Source of the DNA: an uncultured Flavobacteriales bacterium
GTDB taxonomy: Bacteria; Bacteroidota; Bacteroidia; Flavobacteriales; BACL11
Direction: 5' to 3'
Length of the DNA: 47,604 bases
Assembly (NCBI GenBank): GCA_905478765.1
Contig: CAJQJY010000014.1
Coordinates: 1 to 47,604 of the forward strand
Shown: positions 35,104 to 41,930 of the stretch, one piece after another
How positions within the stretch are numbered: position 1 is the first letter of the stretch
Layout: each line of letters starts with the position of its first letter
Notes under the pieces: generated by a model
The model's input: only the letters and a program-made list of their open reading frames with translations
Database searches by the model: none
Told to the model about the DNA's origin: nothing
Translations under genes and position numbers: made by a program

Positions 35104-35852
35104 TAAACATTCTTTATTCTTTTAAATAATTCTGATGCAAATACAAAGTCATTTAAATCTTTGTTGTCTGATTTAATTAAATCTTCTTTGCTTCCTGTCC
35201 ACGAAATTTCTCCTTTATTGATGTATGCAATATGTTCTCCAATTTCCATAACTGAGTTCATATCATGTGTGTTTACAATAGTTGTAATATTGTATTCTAT
35301 TGTAATTTCTTGAATCAAGTTATCAATTAAAATTGAAGTTTTTGGATCTAGCCCAGAGTTTGGTTCATCACAAAAAAGGTATTTAGGCTGCATAACTATT
35401 GCCCTTGCAATGGCAACTCTTTTTTTCATTCCACCACTCAGTTCAGATGGCATTAGATAGTTTTTACCATCTAGGTTTACTCTCTTCAAACAAAAGTTTA
35501 CTCTTTCTAATTTTTCATCTTCTGTTTTCTCTGTAAACATAGTTAAAGGGAACATGATGTTTTCCTCAACAGTCATGTAATCGTAGAGCGCACCTCCTTG
35601 AAAAAGCATTCCAACTTCTTGACGTAAAGCTTTCTTCTCTTTTCGTTTCATTTTATCTACATCTATTCCGTCAAAAAGAACTGAGCCATTGTCGTTATTG
35701 TACAGCCCAACTAAAATTTTCAGCAAAGTAGTTTTTCCTGAGCCACTCTCTCCAATAATTAGATTTGTTTTTCCTTGTTCAAACTTGTGTGTCATGTCTT
35801 TTAAAACATGATTATCTCCAAAGTATTTTTCTATATTTTTAATTTCTATCAT
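35103..35852 (-). CDS. mlaF: ABC transporter ATP-binding protein, MlaF type
   Basis: The ATPase of an Mla-like phospholipid transporter that keeps outer-membrane lipid asymmetry or moves lipids between the membranes. The 249-aa protein has Walker A GESGSGKTT (34-42), Q-loop LFQGGALYDYMTVEENI, ABC signature ELSGGMKKRVAIARAI and Walker B KYLFCDEPNSGLDP, followed by the H-loop (VNTHDMNSVMEIG). FQGGALYDYMTV and GGMKKRV are typical of MlaF. It overlaps the permease by 4 nt. No MlaD-type periplasmic gene follows; rsmA does. Confidence 0.9.
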   Translation of the reverse strand: MIEIKNIEKYFGDNHVLKDMTHKFEQGKTNLIIGESGSGKTTLLKILVGLYNNDNGSVLFDGIDVDKMKRKEKKALRQEVGMLFQGGALYDYMTVEENIMFPLTMFTEKTEDEKLERVNFCLKRVNLDGKNYLMPSELSGGMKKRVAIARAIVMQPKYLFCDEPNSGLDPKTSILIDNLIQEITIEYNITTIVNTHDMNSVMEIGEHIAYINKGEISWTGSKEDLIKSDNKDLNDFVFASELFKRIKNV

Positions 35853-36589
35853 GCTAAAAGAAGATTTGTAAGGATAAAATTAAAAAAGAGAATTAGAATA
35901 CTACTAGATACTACTGCCTTTGTGCTGGATTTTCCAACTGCTATTGAGCCTCCTTTTGTAAAGTAACCAAAATAAGATGATACTGAGGCTATGATAAAAG
36001 CAAAAACAACTGTCTTTATTAAAGAATAGGTTACATAAAAAGGGGTGAATTCATATTTTAATCCTGATAGAAAATCTGCAGTTGTAACATCTACTGATAA
36101 CCCTCCAATCCAAGCACCAATCATACCTATACCCATGCTTATTATTACTAAAAAGGGAAAAAAGAATACTGTTGCAATGATTTTTGGAAGGATTAAAAAT
36201 GAAGCTGAGTTTACTCCCATTATATCAAGAGCATCTAACTGTTCGCTAACCCTCATGCTACCAAGTTCAGAGGCAATGCTTGATCCTACTTTCCCCGCTA
36301 GAATTAGCGATATCATGGTTGGTGAAAATTCTAAGATTAATGAGTCACGGCTTGCTAATCCAACTAAGTATTTTGGGAGTATTGGACTACTCATATTAAT
36401 AGCAGTTTGGATGCTAACAACCCCTCCTACAAAAAAGGAAATGAAAAGTACAATTCCTATTGAGTTAATCCCAACTTTCTCAATTTCTAACAATAATTGC
36501 TTCCAAAAAACTTTAAATTTTTCAGGCTTACTAATCACTTTCTTCATCATGATAAAGTATTGTCCTAGATGTTTAAGTATTTTTAACAT
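35849..36589 (-). CDS. mlaE: ABC transporter permease, MlaE type
   Basis: The inner-membrane permease of the Mla-like system. The 246-aa protein has five or six hydrophobic segments and the strong MlaE signatures FISFFVGGVVSIQTA (about 49-63), SPTMISLILAGKVGSSIASELGSMRVSEQLDAL (about 89-121) and ISMGIGMIGAWIGG. An amphipathic N-terminal helix (HLGQYFIMMKKVISKPEKFKVF) fits the family. It is the first gene of a minus-strand operon running mlaE-mlaF-rsmA-mgtE-dehydrogenase. The divergent small lipoprotein ORF starts 42 nt away. No perfect -7 element is seen for this strand. Confidence 0.92.
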   Translation of the reverse strand: MLKILKHLGQYFIMMKKVISKPEKFKVFWKQLLLEIEKVGINSIGIVLFISFFVGGVVSIQTAINMSSPILPKYLVGLASRDSLILEFSPTMISLILAGKVGSSIASELGSMRVSEQLDALDIMGVNSASFLILPKIIATVFFFPFLVIISMGIGMIGAWIGGLSVDVTTADFLSGLKYEFTPFYVTYSLIKTVVFAFIIASVSSYFGYFTKGGSIAVGKSSTKAVVSSSILILFFNFILTNLLLA

Positions 36590-36622
36590 TTGAGTAGTAA
36601 TAAAGTAATTTGTTTAAATTTG
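36589..36622 (+). promoter_or_regulatory. Promoter of the small lipoprotein gene (TTTG, 22 nt, TAAATTTG)
   Basis: TTTG at 36589-36592 and TAAATTTG at 36615-36622, 22 nt apart, match both elements of the Bacteroidota promoter. The -7 box ends 8 nt before the small ORF ATG. It could also feed feoAB further downstream. Confidence 0.68.
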
Positions 36623-36630
36623 CAATACTT

Positions 36631-36750
36631 ATGAAAATACAAAAATATCATCTTTTATTTATTTTTGCTTTGTTTTTACTTACTTCTTGCGGAACAATAA
36701 AGAAAAATGGGTGCAATACTTGTCCTAATTTTTCATCAAACGCTAATTAA
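36631..36750 (+). CDS. Small CxxC lipoprotein, 39 aa
   Basis: This short ORF has clear lipoprotein features: MKIQKY, a hydrophobic run LLFIFALFLL, then the lipobox LTSC with the lipidated Cys at residue 20. The mature peptide is only 20 residues and has a CNTC motif (Cys28, Cys31), so up to three cysteines including the anchor. It is preceded by a good two-element promoter and lies 48 nt upstream of feoA on the same strand. It is well supported as a gene by the signal sequence plus the promoter. I do not recognise a family. Binding of iron or another metal is speculation from CxxC and the neighbouring feoAB. Confidence 0.62.
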   Translation: MKIQKYHLLFIFALFLLTSCGTIKKNGCNTCPNFSSNAN

Positions 36751-36765
36751 TTTCAAGTAATTTAG

Positions 36766-36794
36766 TTTAGAATTCTTCTAAATAGTTATATTCG
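36766..36794 (+). promoter_or_regulatory. feoA -7 element with candidate metal-responsive operator
   Basis: TATATTCG (36787-36794) is a one-mismatch -7 element ending only 4 nt before the feoA ATG. Immediately upstream is a perfect 7-3-7 inverted repeat: TTTAGAA (36766-36772), TTC, TTCTAAA (36776-36782). Its position between the promoter elements suits a repressor site such as Fur or a DtxR-type protein, but it does not match either consensus closely. It may also form a weak hairpin. Confidence 0.42.
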
Positions 36795-36798
36795 CGCC

Positions 36799-37032
36799 AT
36801 GAAAATTTTAGCGTATTTAAGTATAGGAGCAAAGGGAGAAATGCTTGATATTTCAGATGATTTATTGGAACAGAAATTATTAGAAATGGGATGCACTCCT
36901 GGTGAGCAGTTTGAAGTTGTCCGTAAAGCACCTTTTGGAGGGCCAATAGCTATATTAATTTCGTCATATGTATTAAGTATTAGAAAAGAAGATGCGATGA
37001 GTATTAAGGTTAAATTATTAGAGAATGAGTAG
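36799..37032 (+). CDS. feoA: Ferrous iron transport protein FeoA
   Basis: FeoA is a small SH3-like cytosolic partner of the FeoB iron channel. The 77-aa protein shows the family pattern: an N-terminal strand with SIGAKGEM, the helix LEQKLLEMGCTPGEQFEVVRKAPFGGPIAILI (about 23-54), and the final strands with LSIRKEDAMSIKVK. It overlaps feoB by 8 nt, so the two are coupled. The short distance from the -7 element (4 nt) suggests a leaderless or near-leaderless mRNA, unless it is transcribed from the lipoprotein promoter upstream. Confidence 0.95.
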   Translation: MKILAYLSIGAKGEMLDISDDLLEQKLLEMGCTPGEQFEVVRKAPFGGPIAILISSYVLSIRKEDAMSIKVKLLENE

Positions 37033-39100
37033 TAAAACTTTAAAAATTGCTCTTGCAGGTAATCCTAATTCAGGAAAAACTACTCTCTTTAATGCACTTA
37101 CAGGTTTAAAACAAAAAGTTGGAAATTATCCAGGAATTACTGTAGAAAAGAAAACTGGGAAGGCAATTCTATCAGAAAAAATTCTTGCAGAAATTATAGA
37201 TTTACCTGGAACATATTCTTTATTTCCAAAGTCAATGGATGAGCAAGTTGCGCAACAAACAATCTGTAATAATGATAATGAAGATTATCCAGATATAACT
37301 GTCGTTATAGCTGATTCCACTAATTTAAGGCGTTCAATATTTTTGCTTACTCAAATTATTGACTTGAATATGGTGGTTGTTTTGGCCTTAAATATGGTTG
37401 ATATTGCTACTAAAAAAGGAATTGTTATAGATGTTAATTTACTTTCAAGAGAATTAGGAATTCCTGTTGTTGCAATAAATGCAAGGCAAGGAAAGGGGAT
37501 TGTTTCTTTGAAGGAGATAATTATTAATTCTATTGATGCAAAACCTAAATCTCCTTTTTTAGAAGTGGATAAATTATTTAAAGGAGTAATTGAGCAAGCA
37601 AATAAAATTAGAGGAGTAGAAAATAATTTTGCTTCTTTTATGGCGCTCTGTAAGCAAAAATTAAGTGGCGAAATTGATTATAGATGTGCTTTAAATCAAC
37701 TTAGTAAAAAAGAAGAAATTATTCCTGAAAGAGCTCAGGCTAAGGAAACAGTAAAGCGATATGCTCAGATAGATAAAGTAATAAATTCTACAGTAAAAAA
37801 AGGATCCCCTATTGGAAAGTATATGCTTACAAAAAAGATTGATGATGTTTTGATTCATCCAATTCTTGGATATGTTGTTTTCTTATCAATTTTATTTTTA
37901 CTTTTTCAGGCCGTATTTTCTTGGTCAGCATACCCAATGGAATTGATTGATGTATTGTTTACAAATTTACAGCAGTTTACAGCTGATTCAATGCCTAAAG
38001 GAATGCTGAATGACTTAGTGGTAAATGGTATTTTAGCTGGTCTTGGAGGGATTGTTATATTTGTTCCACAAATAGCATTTTTATTTGCATTTATTGCTTT
38101 TCTGGAAGATACAGGTTATATGGCTCGGGTAAGTTTTATTACTGACAAACTTCTTAGGGGAGTGGGTTTAAACGGCAGGTCAATTATTCCTTTATTGAGT
38201 GGCGCTGCGTGTGCTGTTCCTGCAATAATGTCGGCTCGTACAATCTCTTCATGGAAGGAAAGATTGATTACTATTATGGTTACTCCATTAATGAGTTGTT
38301 CAGCTCGTTTACCCGTTTATACTTTAATTATTTCTTTAGTTATTCCAGCTGATGAATTTTTAGGATTTAACTTGCAAGGCTTAGTAATGATGGTATTTTA
38401 TTTAATAGGCTTTGTGTCTGCAATCGTAATTGCATTCTTAATGAAGTTTATTATAAAGTCAAAAGGGGAATCCTATTATATAATGGAAATGCCTTCTTAT
38501 AAAATTCCTGATTGGAAAACTGTACTTTATACTATTATTGAAAAAGTAAAAGTGTTTTTATTTGATGCGGGTAAGATAATTATCGCAATTTCAATTGTAC
38601 TTTGGGTGCTTTCATCTTTTGCTCCTGGCAAAAAGTTTGAGCAAATTGAACAAAAGTGGGCAGGTATTGAAAATGCAGAAATGCAGATTTCATCTGAAAA
38701 ATTAGAACATTCTTATGCAGGAATCATAGGAAAATCAATTGAGCCAGCAATTAAACCACTTGGTTTTGATTGGAAAATAGGAATTTCTTTACTTACTTCT
38801 TTTGCAGCTCGTGAAGTCTTTGTAGGAACTATGTCTACTATATATAGCGTTGGTGATGATGATATTCGATCAATTCAGAAAAGATTGGCTGATGTCAAGA
38901 GGCAGGATGGCGAGAGATTTTTTACGCCAGCAGTAGGAATCTCATTGATGCTTTTTTATGCTTTTGCAATGCAATGTATGAGTACTCTTGCGATTGTGTA
39001 TAGAGAAACAAATCATATTAAATGGCCAATCATTCAGTTTTTGTATATGGGTGTAATGGCTTATTTGTCTAGTTTTATAGCATTTCAATTATTAAGCTAA
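37025..39100 (+). CDS. feoB: Ferrous iron transporter FeoB
   Basis: The inner-membrane Fe2+ transporter with an N-terminal G domain. The 691-aa protein has G1 GNPNSGKT (12-19), Thr39 in the switch I segment (NYPGITVEKKTG), G3 DLPG (59-62) and G4 NMVD (123-126). A helical GDI-like spacer follows, then the membrane part with two Gate repeats: SGAACAVPAIMSARTI and SCSARLPVYTLI, each with the conserved Cys, then FAAREVFVGTMSTIYSVGD. It is somewhat shorter than the E. coli protein (773 aa). No FeoC follows; the next gene, 3 nt after the stop, is a SprT-like protein. Confidence 0.96.
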   Translation: MSSKTLKIALAGNPNSGKTTLFNALTGLKQKVGNYPGITVEKKTGKAILSEKILAEIIDLPGTYSLFPKSMDEQVAQQTICNNDNEDYPDITVVIADSTNLRRSIFLLTQIIDLNMVVVLALNMVDIATKKGIVIDVNLLSRELGIPVVAINARQGKGIVSLKEIIINSIDAKPKSPFLEVDKLFKGVIEQANKIRGVENNFASFMALCKQKLSGEIDYRCALNQLSKKEEIIPERAQAKETVKRYAQIDKVINSTVKKGSPIGKYMLTKKIDDVLIHPILGYVVFLSILFLLFQAVFSWSAYPMELIDVLFTNLQQFTADSMPKGMLNDLVVNGILAGLGGIVIFVPQIAFLFAFIAFLEDTGYMARVSFITDKLLRGVGLNGRSIIPLLSGAACAVPAIMSARTISSWKERLITIMVTPLMSCSARLPVYTLIISLVIPADEFLGFNLQGLVMMVFYLIGFVSAIVIAFLMKFIIKSKGESYYIMEMPSYKIPDWKTVLYTIIEKVKVFLFDAGKIIIAISIVLWVLSSFAPGKKFEQIEQKWAGIENAEMQISSEKLEHSYAGIIGKSIEPAIKPLGFDWKIGISLLTSFAAREVFVGTMSTIYSVGDDDIRSIQKRLADVKRQDGERFFTPAVGISLMLFYAFAMQCMSTLAIVYRETNHIKWPIIQFLYMGVMAYLSSFIAFQLLS

Positions 39101-39103
39101 ATC

Positions 39104-39688
39104 ATGACCTTTCACTCATTCGTTCCAGATAAAAGTATTGATCTATTGCAATGTTGGGTTGATGAGTTAAACGTAACAGTAGTTGTATCAAATCCTAGAA
39201 AAACTAAGTTAGGTGATTTTAAAGTTAGAGGGAATAAGCTAATTGTTAGTGTGAATAATAATCTGAACAAGTATGCTTTCCTGATTACTTTTACTCATGA
39301 GTTAGCTCATGCTTTTGTCTTTAAAAAACATACAAACTCGCTTAAACCTCATGGTAATAGTTGGAGGCTGACTTTCAAGTCTATGATGTTAAACTTTTTA
39401 ACTCCTGATTACTTTCCTGAGGATATTTTAAAAGTTTTGAGTAATCATATTATTATTCCAAAAGCATCAACTTTTTCTGATGTTGAATTGTCCAAAGTTT
39501 TGAGAAATTATGATTCAAGAAACGCACTTACTATTTCTGATTTATTAGAAGGTGTTATATTTAAACTGAGTAATGGAAAAGTTTTTGAAAAAGGAATAAA
39601 ATTGAGGAAGCGTTTTAAGTGTATTGAAATTAAAACAAATAAAGTTTATTTGTTTCATCCGCTTGCAGAAGTTGAAATTGTACAATAA
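39104..39688 (+). CDS. SprT-like zinc metallopeptidase-fold protein
   Basis: A 194-aa protein with an HExxH zinc motif (HELAH, 65-69) and a likely third ligand His83 in KPHGNSW, the SprT/Spartan pattern. The N-terminal strand-rich region (VTVVVSNPRKTKLGDFKV) fits the family. The C-terminal half (about 115-194) has the conserved strands KLSNGKVFEKGIKLRKRFKCIEI, but the four-Cys zinc ribbon found in E. coli SprT is absent. The function of bacterial members is poorly known. It starts 3 nt after feoB and precedes manC, a pairing I know from other Flavobacteriales. Confidence 0.83.
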   Translation: MTFHSFVPDKSIDLLQCWVDELNVTVVVSNPRKTKLGDFKVRGNKLIVSVNNNLNKYAFLITFTHELAHAFVFKKHTNSLKPHGNSWRLTFKSMMLNFLTPDYFPEDILKVLSNHIIIPKASTFSDVELSKVLRNYDSRNALTISDLLEGVIFKLSNGKVFEKGIKLRKRFKCIEIKTNKVYLFHPLAEVEIVQ

Positions 39689-39742
39689 TTTGTCTGTTTA
39701 ATTGTTGTATTTTAGCAACAGATTTTCAAAAATATATAAGGT

Positions 39743-40831
39743 ATGAATAAAAATAATTATGCAGTAATAATGGCAGGAGGGATAGGTTCAAGATTTTGGC
39801 CAATGAGTAAATCCTCTTTTCCAAAGCAGTTCTTAGATATTTTAGGAACAGGAGAAACATTAATCCAACAAACTTTTAACCGTTTAGAACGAATTTGCCC
39901 AACTGAAAATATACTTATTGTAACAAATATAAATTATAAGAATTTGTGTTTGGAACAGTTACCAAATGTTATAGAAAGTAATATTCTATATGAACCAGTA
40001 ATGAGGAATACTGCTGCATGTGTGGCTTATGCAGCTTTCAAAATTCAAAGTATGAATGAGGATGCTAATATGATAATTGCAGCTTCTGATCATATTATTT
40101 TAAAAGAGGATGAGTTTGTAAGAGTAGCAAATGATTGCTTTGATATTGTTGCTAAAAATGATGTGCTTTTAACATTAGGAATTACGGCATCTCGTCCAGA
40201 TACTGGTTATGGGTATATTCAATTTTCTGAAGATAATTTGTCTGGATCTAAAAAAGCTAGAAAGGTTAAAACTTTTACTGAAAAACCAAATCAGGAGTTG
40301 GCACTTAGTTTTTTAGATAGTGGAGATTTCTTATGGAACTCTGGAATGTTTATTTGGAGCGTCAAGTCAATAACTTTAGCTTATCGTAAGCATTTAAGAG
40401 ATATGTATGAAGTTTTTGATGAAGGAAAGCAATTCTATAATACTATTAAAGAAAAGCAATTTATTAACAGGATTTTCCCGGCTTGTAAAAATATTTCTAT
40501 TGATTATGGTATAATGGAAAAATCTCAGAATGTATATGTTTATCCAGCTGATTTTGGTTGGAGTGATTTAGGAACTTGGGGTTCATTATATTCTCATCTT
40601 GAATTAGATGAATATAATAATACGATTAAGGGAAATAATGTAATGATTTATGACTCTACTGATAATTTGGTAAAAGTATCTGATGATAAGCTTGTAGTTC
40701 TACAAGGCTTAAATGGTTATATAGTTGTGGAAAATGAGGGAACGATACTCGTGTGTAAAAAAGAAGATGAGCAAAAAATAAAACAATTTGTTGCTGATTT
40801 AAAACAAAAAGGAGAAACTGAGAGGGTTTAA
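39743..40831 (+). CDS. manC: Mannose-1-phosphate guanylyltransferase
   Basis: This enzyme makes GDP-mannose from mannose 1-phosphate and GTP for surface polysaccharide. The 362-aa protein has the nucleotide-binding signature MAGGIGSRFWPMSKSSFPKQF (split here as residues 10-20 and 21-30), EPVMRNTAAC (about 84-93), AASDHII, TFTEKP and the sugar-site FLWNSGMFIW. It ends with the left-handed beta-helix region (VVLQGLNGYIVVENEGTILVC). It lacks the C-terminal cupin isomerase domain of bifunctional AlgA-type enzymes. Its TAA overlaps the TAA of the convergent MBL gene inside a 10-bp palindrome. Confidence 0.95.
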   Translation: MNKNNYAVIMAGGIGSRFWPMSKSSFPKQFLDILGTGETLIQQTFNRLERICPTENILIVTNINYKNLCLEQLPNVIESNILYEPVMRNTAACVAYAAFKIQSMNEDANMIIAASDHIILKEDEFVRVANDCFDIVAKNDVLLTLGITASRPDTGYGYIQFSEDNLSGSKKARKVKTFTEKPNQELALSFLDSGDFLWNSGMFIWSVKSITLAYRKHLRDMYEVFDEGKQFYNTIKEKQFINRIFPACKNISIDYGIMEKSQNVYVYPADFGWSDLGTWGSLYSHLELDEYNNTIKGNNVMIYDSTDNLVKVSDDKLVVLQGLNGYIVVENEGTILVCKKEDEQKIKQFVADLKQKGETERV

Positions 40832-41466
40832 ACCAAAAAAGGATTATTCATTTTTTCTTTTCCAATGCTAGTTGAAGGTCCATGGCCGCAATAAACAATA
40901 GTATTTTCATCTAATGGAAGAAGTTTAGTTTTAATACTTTCAATTAATTTATCGTAATCTCCACCTGGCAAATCTGTTCTGCCGACACTTCCATTAAAAA
41001 GCACATCTCCAGCAATAATAAACCCTTCTTTTTTACTTAGTAAACAGATGTGTCCTGGCGCGTGTCCTGGCGCAAAAATAATTTCAAGTTCACTTGCCCC
41101 AAATTTAAGCGTTTCCCCTTCTTCTAAGAAATGCTTTGGATAAGGAGATTCTTCATATTTTTCAAACCCATACATTTTGGCAACTGTACCTGCATTTGCA
41201 AGTAATGGTAAATCTTCCTTGTGCGCATATAATTCTATTTCCCATTGTTCACTCACAAATTTGTTTCCTAAAACATGATCAATATGACAATGTGTATTAA
41301 TAAGTTTTACTGGTTTTAGGTTATTGGTTTTAATAAAATCGATCAACTCAGTTCTCTCAAAATCTTGATAGCAACCAGGGTCAATTATAATGCATTCCTT
41401 TGTATTATCAAAAATAATGTAAGTGTTTTCATGAAATTGATTAAATGTTAATGCTGTAACGTTCAT
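40828..41466 (-). CDS. MBL-fold metallo-hydrolase (glyoxalase II-like)
   Basis: A 212-aa metallo-beta-lactamase-fold hydrolase. The zinc motif THCHIDH is at 58-64, with further ligands in GHAPGH (134-139) and AGDVLFNGSVGRTDLPGGD (Asp154 region), and the terminal His in YCGHGPSTSIG. GRTDLPGG is characteristic of the glyoxalase II-like subgroup common in many bacteria (YcbL type). The substrate is unknown, perhaps a thioester or phosphoester. It has its own promoter, diverges from the TauE gene and converges on manC. Confidence 0.9.
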   Translation of the reverse strand: MNVTALTFNQFHENTYIIFDNTKECIIIDPGCYQDFERTELIDFIKTNNLKPVKLINTHCHIDHVLGNKFVSEQWEIELYAHKEDLPLLANAGTVAKMYGFEKYEESPYPKHFLEEGETLKFGASELEIIFAPGHAPGHICLLSKKEGFIIAGDVLFNGSVGRTDLPGGDYDKLIESIKTKLLPLDENTIVYCGHGPSTSIGKEKMNNPFLV

Positions 41467-41483
41467 AGTATATTTTTTCTATG

Positions 41484-41491
41484 CAAAGATA
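41484..41491 (-). promoter_or_regulatory. -7 element of the MBL hydrolase gene
   Basis: The minus strand reads TATCTTTG, a perfect -7 element, 17 nt before the ATG at 41466. The divergent TauE -7 element lies about 60 nt away in the same gap. Confidence 0.6.
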
Positions 41492-41549
41492 TGTTAATTA
41501 ATGTATGAAAAATATAAGATTCATGTGTAGCATCCCTAAAATTCATTTT

Positions 41550-41557
41550 TATATTTG
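41550..41557 (+). promoter_or_regulatory. -7 element of the TauE-like gene
   Basis: TATATTTG is a perfect -7 element but ends only 4 nt before the ATG at 41562. Transcription would start at or next to the start codon, implying a leaderless or very short-leader mRNA. The alternative is an upstream start at 41505, whose extra residues do not look like a TauE N-terminus. Confidence 0.55.
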
Positions 41558-41561
41558 CGGT

Positions 41562-41930
41562 ATGAGTTTTTCTACATTTATTGTATTAATAATTATTGGT
41601 TTACTTGCAGGGATGTTAAGTGGGTTTGTTGGAGTTGGTGGAGGTCTTGTGATGATTCCTTTACTGATGATGTTTCTCGGTTTATCACAGCTTGAAGCAC
41701 AAGGAACAGCCATTGTTGCAATGTTGCCTCCAATTGGAATTTTAGCTGCAATAAACTATTTTAAATCTGGTTATGTAAAATGGGAATACGCTGTTATTAT
41801 AGCTCTTACTTTTGTGGTTGGAGGTTATTTTGGTTCTAAAATTTCTTTAAATTTAAATCCGGAAATTGTAAAAAAAATATTTGGTATTGTAATGTTATTT
41901 GCTGCAATTAAGTTAATTTTCACAAAGTGA
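41562..41930 (+). CDS. Half-size TauE/SafE-family membrane permease
   Basis: A 122-aa integral membrane protein with about four hydrophobic segments. It has the TauE/SafE signature LLAGMLSGFVGVGGGLVMIPLLMMFLG (residues about 13-39), then AQGTAIVAMLPPIGILAAINYFKSG and VGGYFGSKISLNL. Full TauE/SafE proteins have two such repeats (about 250 aa), so this is a single-repeat form that would need to dimerise. The family exports sulfoacetate, sulfite or other organic anions, but the substrate here is unknown. The ATG at 41562 is chosen because the TM segment follows directly. Its TGA overlaps the GTG of the next gene (GTGA), indicating translational coupling. Confidence 0.85.
   Translation: MSFSTFIVLIIIGLLAGMLSGFVGVGGGLVMIPLLMMFLGLSQLEAQGTAIVAMLPPIGILAAINYFKSGYVKWEYAVIIALTFVVGGYFGSKISLNLNPEIVKKIFGIVMLFAAIKLIFTK

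Noticed and set aside
39689-39715. TTTG...TATTTTAG as a manC promoter
   Set aside because: The spacer is only 15 nt and the -7 box has a mismatch; manC may simply be cotranscribed with the feoAB-SprT unit.
41464-41482. 5-bp inverted repeat CATAG/CTATG over the MBL start codon
   Set aside because: It is too short and has a 9- to 10-nt AT-only loop; expected by chance in AT-rich DNA.
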